Notes: generated by a model from the letters alone, not told the origin. A DNA stretch of 64,000 nt from Nocardioides litoris (GCF_006346315.1 NZ_VDMR01000004.1:62001-126000), one strand, 5' to 3'. Shown: positions 24,747 through 33,674, counted from the stretch's first letter. A program made the numbers and translations.

Positions 24747-25103
24747 ATGAGCGACGACGCGGCCCCGACGCCCGCCGCGGTGGCCGCCCGCCTCGACGTC
24801 GAGCGGCGCCGTACGACGCGGAGGCTGGCCCAGCTCCGGGGCGACCTGGCGGGGTTCGTGGCGGCCTCGCGCGACACCAACGCCGACGACGAGCACGATC
24901 CGGAGGGCGCCACGATCGCCTTCGAGCGGTCGCAGGTCGATGCCCTGCGGCGGCAGGCCGAGCGCACCCTCGAGGAGGTCGAGGCGGCCCAGGCGCGCCT
25001 GCAGGAGGGCACCTACGGCACGTGCGAGGTGTGCGGCCGGCCGGTGGCGCCAGCGCGGCTGGAGGCACGCCCCACGGCCCGCACCTGTGTCAGCTGCGCG
25101 TGA
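24747..25103 (+). CDS. DksA/TraR-type C4 zinc-finger protein
   Basis: 118 residues: an N-terminal helical coiled-coil (about 10-80) and a C-terminal zinc finger CEVCGRPV ... CVSCA (C-x2-C-x17-C-x2-C). Such proteins can enter the RNA polymerase secondary channel; in actinobacteria their targets are mostly unknown. A -10-like CACACT ends 7 bases before the ATG, a clear leaderless arrangement. It overlaps the convergent papain-like gene by 14 bp. Confidence 0.85.
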   Translation: MSDDAAPTPAAVAARLDVERRRTTRRLAQLRGDLAGFVAASRDTNADDEHDPEGATIAFERSQVDALRRQAERTLEEVEAAQARLQEGTYGTCEVCGRPVAPARLEARPTARTCVSCA

Positions 25104-25722
25104 CCGGGGCGGTCGGCACCTCGACGGCGATCTCCTCGCCCAGGCGCGCCCCGCCCATCAGCTCGAGGTCGTCGCCCGACCAGAACTTCCCGGGGTCGTA
25201 GTAGTTGGTCGGCTGGCGTGCGTCGAGCAGTCCCATGTCCTGGTAGGTCGCGGCGACGACCTCGGCGCAGTAGGTCATCTCCACGCCGGCTCGGCGGCGC
25301 AGCCGGCCGCGCGCCCAGCGGCCGGCGAGGGCCGCGGTGGAGGGGAAGGGCGTGCCGTCGAGGCGGGCCACGGTCCTCAGCACCGCGTCCTCCTGCTCGC
25401 GCGTGACCGGCCGCTCCAGCTGGCGCAGCCACGCCCGCTGCTCGTAGCGACCGCACCACTGGACGACAGCATCGCGCAGGTCGTGCAGCTGCACCCCGCG
25501 GTGGTGGCCGCCGGTCCACACGTCACGCAGCCCCTTGCCGAGCTCGGCGTGCCACATCAGCGGCGGCAGGTCGTCGAGGACGACGGCCATGCCGACGTGG
25601 TTGACCGGTGCGTTGGTCAGCACCCGGATCGCGTGGTCGGCGGCCGAGCGGCCGCGGAACAGCCACAGGTCGCCGGTCCGGGTGAGGTCGACGGCCGCGT
25701 CGAGCCCGAGGCTGGTGCCCAT
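25090..25722 (-). CDS. Permuted papain-like amidase/peptidase (YiiX-like)
   Basis: 210 residues. DLWLFRGRSAADHAIRVL, then NHVGMAVVLD with the catalytic His near residue 45, and MTYCAEVVAATYQDMG with the catalytic Cys near 159. The His-before-Cys order is typical of the circularly permuted NlpC/P60-like superfamily (YiiX/C92). No signal peptide is seen, so it is probably cytoplasmic. ATG 25722 is preceded by CAGACT at 8 bases; that hexamer overlaps the -10 of the divergent gene at 25741. Confidence 0.75.
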   Translation of the reverse strand: MGTSLGLDAAVDLTRTGDLWLFRGRSAADHAIRVLTNAPVNHVGMAVVLDDLPPLMWHAELGKGLRDVWTGGHHRGVQLHDLRDAVVQWCGRYEQRAWLRQLERPVTREQEDAVLRTVARLDGTPFPSTAALAGRWARGRLRRRAGVEMTYCAEVVAATYQDMGLLDARQPTNYYDPGKFWSGDDLELMGGARLGEEIAVEVPTAPVTRS

Positions 25723-25740
25723 GGGGAGTGAGTCTGGCGC

Positions 25741-25926
25741 ATGAAGGTCTGGAAGTGGCTCGGGGTGGCCGGCGTCGCCGGGGTCGCGGCCACCGGTGCG
25801 GTGGTCGTGCGCGACCAGCGCCGGCGCGCTCAGGTGACGCCCGAGGAGGTGCGCGACCGCCTCCACGAGCGCCTCGCCGCCGCCCGGGGGCCCCACGGCC
25901 GGCCCGGGGACGACCGCCGGTCGTGA
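25741..25926 (+). CDS. Small single-span membrane protein
   Basis: 61 residues: MKVWKWLGVAGVAGVAATGA is a membrane segment, followed by a basic, helical tail (VRDQRRRAQVTPEEVRDRLH). GAGTCT ends 5 bases before the ATG. Its TGA overlaps the GTG of the next gene (GTGA), so the two are translationally coupled. Function unknown; similar short proteins are common in related genomes. Confidence 0.7.
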   Translation: MKVWKWLGVAGVAGVAATGAVVVRDQRRRAQVTPEEVRDRLHERLAAARGPHGRPGDDRRS

Positions 25927-26546
25927 GCGAGCACGCCCCGCGACTGGTGCACACCAGGAGCCCCCGCGACCCCGCCGGCCTCGTCGTCGTCCTGCACGGC
26001 GGCGCCTCCCGAGGCGACCGGATGGCCGTCAGCCCCACCCAGCTCTCGGTGGTCCGCATGATCGGTGTCGCCGGCCGCATCGCCCGCGCCGGCCGCGGCC
26101 GTCTCGCCGTCGCCCGGCTGCTGAACTCCTACCGCGGCTGGGACACCGAGCACACCCCGGTCGACGACGCCCGCTGGGCGGTCGACCAGCTGCTCGAGCG
26201 CTGGCCCGGCCGACCGGTCGCCCTGGTCGGCCACTCCCTCGGCGGCCGCGCCGCCCTCCTCGCCGCCGAGCACGAGGCCGTCACCACCGTGGTCGCGCTC
26301 AACCCCTGGGTCTACCCGACCGACGGCGTAGGGCTCCCCGGACGGTCGGTGCTCGTGGTCCACGGCGACCAGGACCGCATCGCGTCCCCCGAGCGCGCCC
26401 GCCGGGTCGCCGACCGCATCGGCCGCAGTGCCGAGGTCACGTTCCGCGTCGTCGAGGGCGGCAAGCACGCGATGCTCCGTCACGGCCGGGTCTTCGAGAC
26501 CGCCGCCTCACGCTTCGTCGTCGACCACCTCGGCCCACGCCGATGA
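25923..26546 (+). CDS. Alpha/beta hydrolase
   Basis: 207 residues. VVVLHGGASRG forms the oxyanion-hole turn, VGHSLGGRAALLAA is the nucleophile elbow (Ser near residue 104), VVHGDQDRIASP carries the catalytic Asp, and VEGGKHAMLRHG the His. It starts in a GTGA overlap and ends in an ATGA overlap with gntK, so it is the middle gene of a three- or four-gene operon. The substrate is likely a small ester or amide; dienelactone-hydrolase-like use is possible. Confidence 0.85.
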   Translation: MSEHAPRLVHTRSPRDPAGLVVVLHGGASRGDRMAVSPTQLSVVRMIGVAGRIARAGRGRLAVARLLNSYRGWDTEHTPVDDARWAVDQLLERWPGRPVALVGHSLGGRAALLAAEHEAVTTVVALNPWVYPTDGVGLPGRSVLVVHGDQDRIASPERARRVADRIGRSAEVTFRVVEGGKHAMLRHGRVFETAASRFVVDHLGPRR

Positions 26547-27037
26547 CGCGGCTCGTGGTGGCCGGCATCTCCGGCTCGGGCAAGTCGACCGTCGGGGCGG
26601 CGCTCGCCGAGCGGCTCGGCGTGCCGTTCTGCGACGGCGACGACCTCCACCCGCCCGCCAACGTCGCCAAGATGCGCTCCGGCACCCCGCTCACCGATGC
26701 CGACCGCTGGCCGTGGCTCGACGCGGTGGGGCAGTGGCTCGCGTCGTACGACGCCGGCGTGGTCGCCTGCTCGGCGCTGCGCCGCACCTACCGCGACCGG
26801 TTGCGCCACGCCGTGCCCGACCTCGTCGTCGTCCTCCTCGACGGCGACCCGGCCCTGGTCCGCGAGCGCCAGGCCACGCGGGGGCAACACTTCATGCCGA
26901 CCTCGCTGCTCGACTCCCAGCTGGCGACCTTCGAGCCGCTCGCGCCCGACGAGGGCGGCATCACCCTCGACGTGGCCGACCCCGTCGAGGTGCTGGTCGA
27001 GCAGGTCGCGTCCCGGGTTGTCGGTGGTCGCGGCTAG
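26543..27037 (+). CDS. gntK: Gluconokinase
   Basis: Phosphorylates D-gluconate to 6-phosphogluconate for the pentose-phosphate pathway. 164 residues, the normal size. The P-loop is GISGSGKST (residues about 8-16), followed by FCDGDDLHPPANVAKMRSG, which is diagnostic for GntK, then ACSALRRTYRDRLR and RGQHFMPTSLLDSQLATFEP. It starts in an ATGA overlap with the hydrolase stop. Confidence 0.95.
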   Translation: MTRLVVAGISGSGKSTVGAALAERLGVPFCDGDDLHPPANVAKMRSGTPLTDADRWPWLDAVGQWLASYDAGVVACSALRRTYRDRLRHAVPDLVVVLLDGDPALVRERQATRGQHFMPTSLLDSQLATFEPLAPDEGGITLDVADPVEVLVEQVASRVVGGRG

Positions 27038-27047
27038 CGTCGCGCCC

Positions 27048-27713
27048 GTGGACCTGCGCGACGCCTTCGCTCTGGCCGAGGACCTGCTCGCCCACCACGG
27101 CCTCGACGACTGGACGGTGGCCTACGACGGGGCCAAGCGGCGCGCCGGCATCTGCCGGTTCGGCCCGAAGGTGCTGGGGCTGTCGGCGCCCCTGACCGCG
27201 CTGCACTCCGAGGCCGACGTGCGCGACACCATCCTGCACGAGATCGCCCACGCCCTGGCCGGCCCGCGGCACGGCCACGACGAGGTGTGGCGGGCGGTCG
27301 CCGTGCGCATCGGCTGCTCCGGCGAGCGCTGCGTCTCGCCTGACGCGCCGGCGGTCGAGCCGCCGTGGCTCGGCACCTGCGCGGCCGGCCACACCACGGG
27401 CCGGCACCGTCGTCCCGAGCGCGTGGTCACCTGCGGTCGCTGCTCGCGCACCTTCGACCTCGCCCACGTGCTGACCTGGACCCACCACGGCCGCCCCGCC
27501 GTCATGCACCCCAACTACGAGGCCGAGCTCGCCCGGCTCCGCACGGGCGCCCGGCTCACCCTCCACCGCATCGGCACGCGGGTGCGCATCACCGCGCCCG
27601 GCGAGCACCGCGGGCGGGTCGGCAAGGTCGTCAAGCTCGGCCGCACCAGCTACCACCTGCGCACCGGCCGCGAGACCCTCCGCGTCCCGTTCTCCCTGGT
27701 CGAGCGTGCCTGA
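27048..27713 (+). CDS. SprT-like zinc metalloprotease
   Basis: 221 residues. The zinc site HEIAHAL (near residue 64) and the downstream HGHDEVWR supply the three ligands expected of SprT/Spartan-type proteases. A zinc-ribbon-like segment follows (CAAGH ... VTCGRCSRTFD). The C-terminal part (about 165-220) reads like a small beta-barrel that may bind nucleic acid (TRVRITAPGEHRGRVGKVVK, KOW-like). GTG 27048 is set by TAGCGT at 7 bases. A role in DNA-protein crosslink handling is the family-level guess. Confidence 0.75.
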   Translation: MDLRDAFALAEDLLAHHGLDDWTVAYDGAKRRAGICRFGPKVLGLSAPLTALHSEADVRDTILHEIAHALAGPRHGHDEVWRAVAVRIGCSGERCVSPDAPAVEPPWLGTCAAGHTTGRHRRPERVVTCGRCSRTFDLAHVLTWTHHGRPAVMHPNYEAELARLRTGARLTLHRIGTRVRITAPGEHRGRVGKVVKLGRTSYHLRTGRETLRVPFSLVERA

Positions 27714-27728
27714 AGCCCCGAAAGACCA

Positions 27729-27758
27729 CTGACCCGTCGTAGATCTACGACGGGTCAG
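27729..27758. terminator. Perfect 15-bp palindrome terminator between sprT-like gene and aspS
   Basis: CTGACCCGTCGTAGA is followed immediately by its exact complement, so up to 13 bp can pair around a 4-base loop. It lies between convergent genes (stops at 27713 and 27774). The same outer stem, CTGACCCGTCGT/ACGACGGGTCAG, recurs at 44101-44134. No U-tract. Confidence 0.8.
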
Positions 27759-27773
27759 CGGGAGAGGTGGCGA

Positions 27774-29084
27774 CTACGGGCTGAGGCGGTTGAGGTCGCG
27801 CGGGAACAGGGTGACCTGGCGGACGTTCTCGGCGCCGGTGAGGCGGGCGACGAACCGCTCGAGGCCGATGGCCCAGCCGCCGTGCGGGGGCATGCCGTGC
27901 TCGAAGGCCTGCAGGTAGTCGGCGTACGACTCGACCTTCTCGCCGCGGGCCTCGATGGCCGCGACGTAGTCGGAGTAGCGGTGCAGGCGCTGGCCGCCGG
28001 TGACGAGCTCGAGGCCCCGGAAGAGGATGTCGAAGCTGTTGGACCAGCGCGGGTCGCTCGGCTGCGGGTGGGTGTAGAAGGGGCGCTTGGCCATCGGGTA
28101 GCCCTCGACGGCGACGAAGTCGCTGCCGTGCTCGGCCTTGGCCCACTCGCCGATCGCCCGCTCGTGGGCGGGGGCGAGGTCGGGCTCGTCGGCGGGGGCG
28201 CCCGCGATCTCGAGCGCGCGGGAGAAGTGGATGACCGGGATCTCGTCGGGCACGCGCGGCAGCTCGAGCTTGAGCCGCTCGACGGCGGGGGCCGCGGTGG
28301 TCTCGATGGCGCCGACCATGCCGGCCAAGGCCTCGCGGAGCACCGCGAGCACGTCGCGGTGGTCCTCGATGAAGCCGAGCTCGGCGTCGAGGGAGACGTA
28401 CTCGGCGAGGTGGCGGGCGGTGTCGTGCGGCTCGGCGCGGAAGACCGGGCCGACCTCGAAGACGCGCTCGAAGACGCCGACCATCTGCTGCTTGTAGAAC
28501 TGCGGGCTCTGGGCCAGGAACGCCTTGCGGTCGAAGTAGTCGACCTGGAAGACGTTGGCGCCGGACTCGGTGGCCGAGCTGACGATCTTGGGGGTCTGGA
28601 TCTCGGTGAACCCGAGGTCGCTCAGCGAGGACCGGAAGCCCTGCATGGCGGCCGAGGCCAGCTCCCAGCCGGCCCGCTGCACGGGGTGGCGCCACATGAC
28701 CGGGGCGTGGTCGAGGATCGTCGGCAGGCCGGTGTTGAGCTTGGGGCGCCACAGCTCGACCGGCGGCGGGGCGGCCGGGTCGCACAGCGCTGTCAGCTCG
28801 GGGCTGACGACCTCGATGCCTCCAGGAGCGGCGTCGTTGGCCGAGGCCACGCCGCGGACGGTGAAGACGGTCTCCTCGCGCAGGTCGCCGAGCTGCTCGA
28901 ACAGCGCGTCCTCGGGCCGGACGACGACCTGGGACAGACCGGAGCGGTCGCGGATGACGAGGAAGGCCACCGAGGCCAGCACCCGCTTGCGGTGCAGCCA
29001 GCCCTGGAGGACGACCGGTGCGCCCGCCTCGAGGCCGGAGACGTCGGCGGCGAGGGTGCGCGGGGCAGAAGCGTGGTCACTCAC
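27774..29084 (-). CDS. aspS: Archaeal/eukaryotic-type aspartyl-tRNA synthetase
   Basis: Class II synthetase charging tRNA-Asp (and, if non-discriminating, tRNA-Asn for later transamidation). 436 residues, far shorter than the about 590 of bacterial AspRS, and with no GAD insertion. The OB-fold is at about 10-110 (VVLQGWLHRKRVLASVAFLV). Motif 2 is VFEVGPVFRAEPHDTARHLA and motif 3 GGWAIGLERFVARL. GTG 29084 is preceded by TAGGGT at 7 bases. AsnRS is the main alternative; the short archaeal architecture and EVGPVFRAE wording favour AspRS of the archaeal type. Whether a bacterial-type AspRS also exists cannot be seen. Confidence 0.8.
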   Translation of the reverse strand: MSDHASAPRTLAADVSGLEAGAPVVLQGWLHRKRVLASVAFLVIRDRSGLSQVVVRPEDALFEQLGDLREETVFTVRGVASANDAAPGGIEVVSPELTALCDPAAPPPVELWRPKLNTGLPTILDHAPVMWRHPVQRAGWELASAAMQGFRSSLSDLGFTEIQTPKIVSSATESGANVFQVDYFDRKAFLAQSPQFYKQQMVGVFERVFEVGPVFRAEPHDTARHLAEYVSLDAELGFIEDHRDVLAVLREALAGMVGAIETTAAPAVERLKLELPRVPDEIPVIHFSRALEIAGAPADEPDLAPAHERAIGEWAKAEHGSDFVAVEGYPMAKRPFYTHPQPSDPRWSNSFDILFRGLELVTGGQRLHRYSDYVAAIEARGEKVESYADYLQAFEHGMPPHGGWAIGLERFVARLTGAENVRQVTLFPRDLNRLSP

Positions 29085-29140
29085 ACCCCCGACCCTAGTG
29101 GCCGCCGGCCGCGCCCCCGCGATCGGCGTACGCCTCAGCA

Positions 29141-29195
29141 GTCGGTCAGCCGTCGGTCAACCGTCGGTCAGCCGTCGGTCAACCGTCGGTCAGCC
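29141..29195. repeat. Five tandem 11-bp repeats
   Basis: GTCGGTCARCC occurs five times without a break, with R alternating G, A, G, A, G, which gives a 22-bp higher-order unit. It lies between aspS and the EthD-like gene, just reaching the latter's stop codon (29190). Confidence 0.9.
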
Positions 29196-29924
29196 CGCCG
29201 CGGGCTCGCGCAGCCTGCCCAGGTCGTGCAGGTAGCGGCTGGTGGGCACCAGGTCGATCCCGCGGTCGGCCCCGATCCGGGCGACGCTGGCCATGAGCCG
29301 GGTGATGCGGTCGTCGAGCTCGGCCTGGTCGCCGCCGCTGCCGTAGAAGGCGTGCACGTCGTGCACGGCTGCCGCCGGGAACAGCTCCTCGACGACGGCG
29401 GCCACCGGCTCGACGCCGTCGGGAAGGACGCCGACCTGCTCGAGGACCACGTTCTGCAGGTAGCCGAAGGTGGCCTGGGTCGCGATCGCGACGGGGGTGT
29501 GCTCCTCCAGCCACCGCCGGCGCCACTCGGCGTGCTCGAGCTCGGGCGGGCGTCGCAGGATCGCGACGTTGGCCAGGCAGTCGGACCGGTCGCCGTCCCA
29601 GGTCTCCGGCGGGGCGAGCGGCCGCCGCTCCTCGACCCGCCAGCCGACGAGCGCCGAGGCGGCCTCCGCCAGCACCCGGCGTACGTCGAGGGCCGCGGCG
29701 TCGTCGGGCAGCCAGGTGCTCACCACGGCGCCGACGGGGGTGGGTCCGGCGGGGATGCGCAGGGCGTCGGCGACGTGCTCGTCGTCGAGGTTGACCTGCA
29801 GGTGGGTGACGCCGAGCGTGGCCAGCGCGCCGGCCAGGGCCGGGGCCCGCAGGGCCGTGTGGTCGGCTCCCCAGAGGGCCCACACGAGCTTGGTGCCTGA
29901 CGGGTCGACCACGGTCGTGCTCAC
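29190..29924 (-). CDS. EthD-like domain protein
   Basis: 244 residues, no signal peptide. The second half shows WRRRWLEEHTPVAIATQATF and HDVHAFYGSGGD, as in EthD dimeric alpha/beta-barrel (ferredoxin-like) proteins. The first half repeats the pattern more weakly (WGADHTALRAPALAGALA, THLQVNLDDEHV), so it is perhaps a fused duplicate. GTG 29924 is preceded by TAGGTT at 7 bases. The catalytic role is unknown; EthD itself assists a P450 system, and none is nearby. Confidence 0.65.
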   Translation of the reverse strand: MSTTVVDPSGTKLVWALWGADHTALRAPALAGALATLGVTHLQVNLDDEHVADALRIPAGPTPVGAVVSTWLPDDAAALDVRRVLAEAASALVGWRVEERRPLAPPETWDGDRSDCLANVAILRRPPELEHAEWRRRWLEEHTPVAIATQATFGYLQNVVLEQVGVLPDGVEPVAAVVEELFPAAAVHDVHAFYGSGGDQAELDDRITRLMASVARIGADRGIDLVPTSRYLHDLGRLREPAAG

Positions 29925-30106
29925 GAGCGACAACCTAGCCCGACGGGGTGGTGGCCGGCCCGTGAACGCGGTGGGGCGCCCTGGCATACGCCCCGCCCCC
30001 GGGGGTACGGCGTGGGCGGCGCGGGTCTTCCCCCGGGCCGTCGCACCGCCTCTGCTCGGGCTCCGGCACGCATGGGGACGGTCCCCCACGCAGGAGGCAA
30101 CCAGCG

Positions 30107-30577
30107 GTGCCCGCACGCTTCGTCGTCATCGACCCGCCCCTGGGGGAGGGTGAGGTGCGGTTCCTCGCGGCGTTCGCGGCCGACGCCGCCGTCCGGCGCG
30201 TGTGGCCCGGCCAGCCGCGACGGTGCTGCCCGTGGCGGCCGAGCGAGGACGGCCGGTTCCTGCTGCTCGTCGACGAGCTGGCCGACCAGCCCGACGACGC
30301 CGACGCGGTGGCGAGCTGGCTGCGGTTCCTGTCCCGCGAGTTCCTGGCCCCGAGCACCGAGACCTCGCTCGACGCGGCCCTGACCGCGGGGCTGCGCGGC
30401 GGGCACCGGGTGCGGGGCGAGGTCGTGGTCGGTGGCCGGAGGGTCACTATCGACGTGGGCCGGGTGACGATCGAGGACCTCGAGCCAGCCGCGGCGGACG
30501 GCCGGGACGCCGTGGTGGTCGACCTCGACACGCGGCGCGCGCAGGCGGCGCCGCCGGCGGCTCAGACCGAGCGGTAG
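30107..30577 (+). CDS. Hypothetical protein
   Basis: 156 residues, soluble, no family recognised. Features visible are GEGEVRFLAAFAADAAVRRV, WPGQPRRCCPW with adjacent cysteines, and VEVVV-like strands near the end (RGEVVVGGRRVTIDVGRVTI). GTG 30107 has AGGAGG 10 bases upstream. Its 3' end overlaps the convergent glgM by 16 bp. Confidence 0.55.
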   Translation: MPARFVVIDPPLGEGEVRFLAAFAADAAVRRVWPGQPRRCCPWRPSEDGRFLLLVDELADQPDDADAVASWLRFLSREFLAPSTETSLDAALTAGLRGGHRVRGEVVVGGRRVTIDVGRVTIEDLEPAAADGRDAVVVDLDTRRAQAAPPAAQTER

Positions 30578-31755
30578 ACCTCGACCGTGCGGCGGGCGAT
30601 GGCGTCCCAGCCGAACGACTCGACCGCGCGCGCCCGGCCGGCCCGGCCGTAGGTCGCGGCCCGGTCGGGGTCGGTCACGAGCCGGGTCAGCGCGTCGGCG
30701 AAGTCGGCGACGTACCTCTCCGGGTCGAGCGGGGTGCCGGTGCCGTCGGTGGCCTGCTCGATGGGCACGAGCACTCCGGTGGCGCCGTCGACCACCACCT
30801 CGGGGATGCCGCCGGTGGCGGTGGCGACGACCGCGGTCTCGCAGGCCATGGCCTCGAGGTTGACGATGCCGAGCGGCTCGTAGACCGACGGGCAGGCGAA
30901 CACGGTGGCCGCGGTGAGCAGCGCGACGACGTCGGCGCGGGGGAGCATGTCCTCGATCCACACCACGCCGGTGCGGGTGGCCGAGAGGCCGTCGACGAGC
31001 CCGCGCACCTCGGCCATGATCTCGGGGGTGTCGGGCGCGCCGGCGCACAGCACGACCTGCACCTCCGGCGGCAGCGCGGCGACCGCGCGCAGGAACAGCG
31101 GCAGCCCCTTCTGCCGCGTGATCCGACCGACGAAGACCACCGACGGCCGGTCGGGGTCGACGCCGATCCCACGCACCCGGTCGGGCGCCGCGGTCGGCGA
31201 CCACAGCTCGGTGTCGATGCCGTTGTGCACGACGTGCACGCGCGCCGGGTCGACCGCGGGGTAGGCGGCGAGCACGTCGTCGCGCATCGCCGCCGAGACG
31301 GCGACGACCGCCGCCGCCCCCTCGTACGCCGTCCGCTCGGCCCACGACGAGACGGCGTACCCGCCGCCGAGCTGCTCGGCCTTCCACGGCCGGAGCGGCT
31401 CGAGGGAGTGGGCGGTGACGACGTGCGGGACGCCGTGGAGCAGGCCCGCGAGGTGGCCGGCCATGTTGGCGTACCAGGTGTGGGAGTGCACGAGGTCGGT
31501 GCCGGCGCACGCGTCGGCGATGGCCAGGTCGACCCCGAGGGTGCGCAGCGCCGCGTTGGCCTGCTCGAGCCCCGCGAGGTCGGCGTACGACGTCGTGCCG
31601 GTCTCCTCGCGCGGCGCACCGAAGGCGTGGACCCGCGCGTCGACGTCGAGCTCGCCGCCGAGGCGGCGCAGGGCCCGCACCAGCTCGGCCACGTGGACCC
31701 CGGCGCCGCCGTAGATCTCGGGTGGGTACTCCTTGGACAACACGTCGACCCTCAC
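30562..31755 (-). CDS. glgM: GT4/GT5-like glycogen synthase, probable maltose-1-phosphate synthase GlgM
   Basis: 397 residues. In actinobacteria this family (Rv1212c) joins ADP-glucose to glucose-1-phosphate to make maltose-1-phosphate for the GlgE pathway. Seen are [20 protein letters not shown] at the N-terminus, [30 protein letters not shown] and the nucleotide-binding [21 protein letters not shown] 31755 is chosen over TTG 31764 because TAGGTT ends 7 bases upstream. It is divergent from glgC, which makes its ADP-glucose substrate; the starts are 43 bp apart. Older annotations call it glgA. Confidence 0.9.
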   Translation of the reverse strand: MRVDVLSKEYPPEIYGGAGVHVAELVRALRRLGGELDVDARVHAFGAPREETGTTSYADLAGLEQANAALRTLGVDLAIADACAGTDLVHSHTWYANMAGHLAGLLHGVPHVVTAHSLEPLRPWKAEQLGGGYAVSSWAERTAYEGAAAVVAVSAAMRDDVLAAYPAVDPARVHVVHNGIDTELWSPTAAPDRVRGIGVDPDRPSVVFVGRITRQKGLPLFLRAVAALPPEVQVVLCAGAPDTPEIMAEVRGLVDGLSATRTGVVWIEDMLPRADVVALLTAATVFACPSVYEPLGIVNLEAMACETAVVATATGGIPEVVVDGATGVLVPIEQATDGTGTPLDPERYVADFADALTRLVTDPDRAATYGRAGRARAVESFGWDAIARRTVEVYRSV

Positions 31756-31798
31756 GCCGAGCAACCTATCCCGATGTGATCCCCACTACGGTTCCACC

Positions 31799-33037
31799 AT
31801 GAGTGCCCGCAAGAAGGTCCTGGCCATCGTGCTCGCGGGCGGGGAGGGCAAGCGCCTGATGCCGTTGACGGCCGACCGTGCGAAGCCGGCCGTGCCCTTC
31901 GCCGGCATCTACCGGCTCATCGACTACGCGCTGTCCAACGTCGTGAACTCCGGCTACCTGAAGATCGTCGTGCTCACGCAGTACAAGTCGCACAGCCTCG
32001 ACCGGCACGTCACGCAGACCTGGCGGATGTCGACGATGCTCGGCAACTACATCGCCCCGGTGCCGGCCCAGCAGCGCGTCGGCAAGCACTGGTACCTCGG
32101 CAGCGGTGACGCGATCTTCCAGTCGCTCAACCTCATCCGTGACGAGAAGCCCGACATCGTCGTCGTCGTGGGTGCCGACCACGTCTACCGCATGGACTTC
32201 TCCCAGATGGTGGCCGCGCACGTGGACTCGGGCGCGGCCTGCACGGTCGCCGCGATCCGCCAGCCGATCGGCCTGGCCGACCAGTTCGGCGTCATCGACG
32301 TGGTGCCCGACCAGCCCAGCCGCATCCGCGACTTCCTGGAGAAGCCGACCGACCCGGTCGGCCTGCCCGACTCGCCCGGCGAGGTGCTGGCCTCGATGGG
32401 CAACTACGTCTTCGACGCCGACGCGCTCGTCGAGGCCGTCACCCGCGACAGCACGACCGACGGGTCCAAGCACGACATGGGCGGCGACATCGTGCCGTCG
32501 TTCGTGCGTCGCGACCAGGCCGGCGTCTACGACTACCAGCTCAACGACGTGCCCGGCTCGACCGACCGCGACCGCGGCTACTGGCGCGACGTCGGGACGC
32601 TCGGCTCCTACTACGCCGCGCACATGGACGTCGTGTCCCCCCTCCCAGTGTTCAACCTCTACAACTTCCAGTGGCCGATCTACACCTCCTACGGACCTCA
32701 GCCGCCGGCCAAGGTCGGCGCCGCCGAGGGCCAGGCCTCCCACGTCGACGACGCCGTCCTCTCGCCCGGGGTCGTGGTCAGCGGCGGGTCGGTCGTGCGG
32801 TCGGTGCTCTCGCCCGCCGTCGGCGTCGCTCCCGGCGCGTCGGTCGAGGGGTCGGTGCTGATGAACGGCGTCCGCGTCGGCGCCGGCGCGACCGTGCGCA
32901 ACGCGATCCTCGACAAGAACGTCGTCGTCCCGCCCGGCGCCCGCATCGGCGTCGACCCCGAGGAGGACCGCGCCCGCGGGTTCGTGGTCGAGGACGGCCT
33001 CACGGTCCTCGGCAAGGACCAGCCCTTCCCGGTCTGA
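31799..33037 (+). CDS. glgC: Glucose-1-phosphate adenylyltransferase
   Basis: Makes ADP-glucose from ATP and glucose-1-phosphate. 412 residues, standard length. The nucleotidyltransferase signature [20 protein letters not shown] is followed by [28 protein letters not shown] and a left-handed beta-helix domain after about residue 300. ATG 31799 is preceded by TACGGT at 6 bases; the longer frame to 31733 lies inside the divergent glgM start region. It pairs with glgM as a divergent glycogen or alpha-glucan locus. Confidence 0.97.
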   Translation: MSARKKVLAIVLAGGEGKRLMPLTADRAKPAVPFAGIYRLIDYALSNVVNSGYLKIVVLTQYKSHSLDRHVTQTWRMSTMLGNYIAPVPAQQRVGKHWYLGSGDAIFQSLNLIRDEKPDIVVVVGADHVYRMDFSQMVAAHVDSGAACTVAAIRQPIGLADQFGVIDVVPDQPSRIRDFLEKPTDPVGLPDSPGEVLASMGNYVFDADALVEAVTRDSTTDGSKHDMGGDIVPSFVRRDQAGVYDYQLNDVPGSTDRDRGYWRDVGTLGSYYAAHMDVVSPLPVFNLYNFQWPIYTSYGPQPPAKVGAAEGQASHVDDAVLSPGVVVSGGSVVRSVLSPAVGVAPGASVEGSVLMNGVRVGAGATVRNAILDKNVVVPPGARIGVDPEEDRARGFVVEDGLTVLGKDQPFPV

Positions 33038-33044
33038 GCCCCAA

Positions 33045-33096
33045 CCGGGCCTGTCAGCCGGGCCTGTCAGCCGGGCCTGTCAGCCGGGCCGGTCAG
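33045..33096. repeat. Four tandem 13-bp repeats
   Basis: CCGGGCCTGTCAG occurs three times exactly and a fourth time with one change (CCGGGCCGGTCAG). The array starts 8 bases after the glgC stop and its last unit contains the stop codon of the convergent mug gene. Confidence 0.9.
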
Positions 33097-33674
33097 CCGG
33101 GACCGAGCAGTCCCGCGGCCCGCGCCGGCTCGGCGTACGCCGCGGCGAGGGTCTCGACGGTGTCGTGGGCGTTGAGGCCGCTGGGGTTGGGCACGACCCA
33201 GACCTGGGTCGTGCCCCAGTCGTCGGGCTGGCGGCCGGCCCTGGCCTTCGGTTGCCGGTACGCCGCCCGCCAGGCGGTGACGCCCGCGACGGCGACCACG
33301 GTCGGCTGCACCCGGTCGACCAGGTCGCGCAGGCGGGCGCCGCCCTCGGCGTACTCCTCGGGGGTGAGCTCGGAGGCCCTGGCCGTGGCGCGGCGCACCA
33401 CGTTGGTGATGCCGATGCCACGGGAGCGCAGGTGCTCGCGGTCGTCGTCGGTCATGCCGGTCGCGGGGTCGATGCGGCGCTCGACGATGCCGGCGCGCTG
33501 CAGCGCGGGGTAGAAGCGGTTGCCCGGCCGGGCGAAGTGGGTCTGCGTGGCCGCGGTCCACAGGCCGGGGTTGATGCCGACGAAGAGCAGCCGCAGCGGC
33601 TGCCCCGGCCCCGGCAGCAGGTCGGGCACCTCGGTGTCGCGGAACGCCTCCAGCTCGGCCTGCGTGAAACCCAC
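33093..33674 (-). CDS. mug: Mismatch-specific (G:U/T) DNA glycosylase
   Basis: Removes uracil or thymine opposite guanine. 193 residues. The active-site motif FVGINPGLW (Asn near residue 34) is canonical, followed by HFARPGNRFYPALQRAGI, GIGITNVV and the second loop VPNPSGLNAH. GTG 33674 is set by CAGGCT 6 bases upstream; the frame is open much further but would run into the divergent lipoprotein gene. Its end overlaps a tandem repeat. Confidence 0.92.
   Translation of the reverse strand: MGFTQAELEAFRDTEVPDLLPGPGQPLRLLFVGINPGLWTAATQTHFARPGNRFYPALQRAGIVERRIDPATGMTDDDREHLRSRGIGITNVVRRATARASELTPEEYAEGGARLRDLVDRVQPTVVAVAGVTAWRAAYRQPKARAGRQPDDWGTTQVWVVPNPSGLNAHDTVETLAAAYAEPARAAGLLGPG

Noticed and set aside
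29141-29195. Iteron-type origin or attachment site
   Set aside because: Short GC-rich tandem slippage repeat with no replication or integrase gene nearby.
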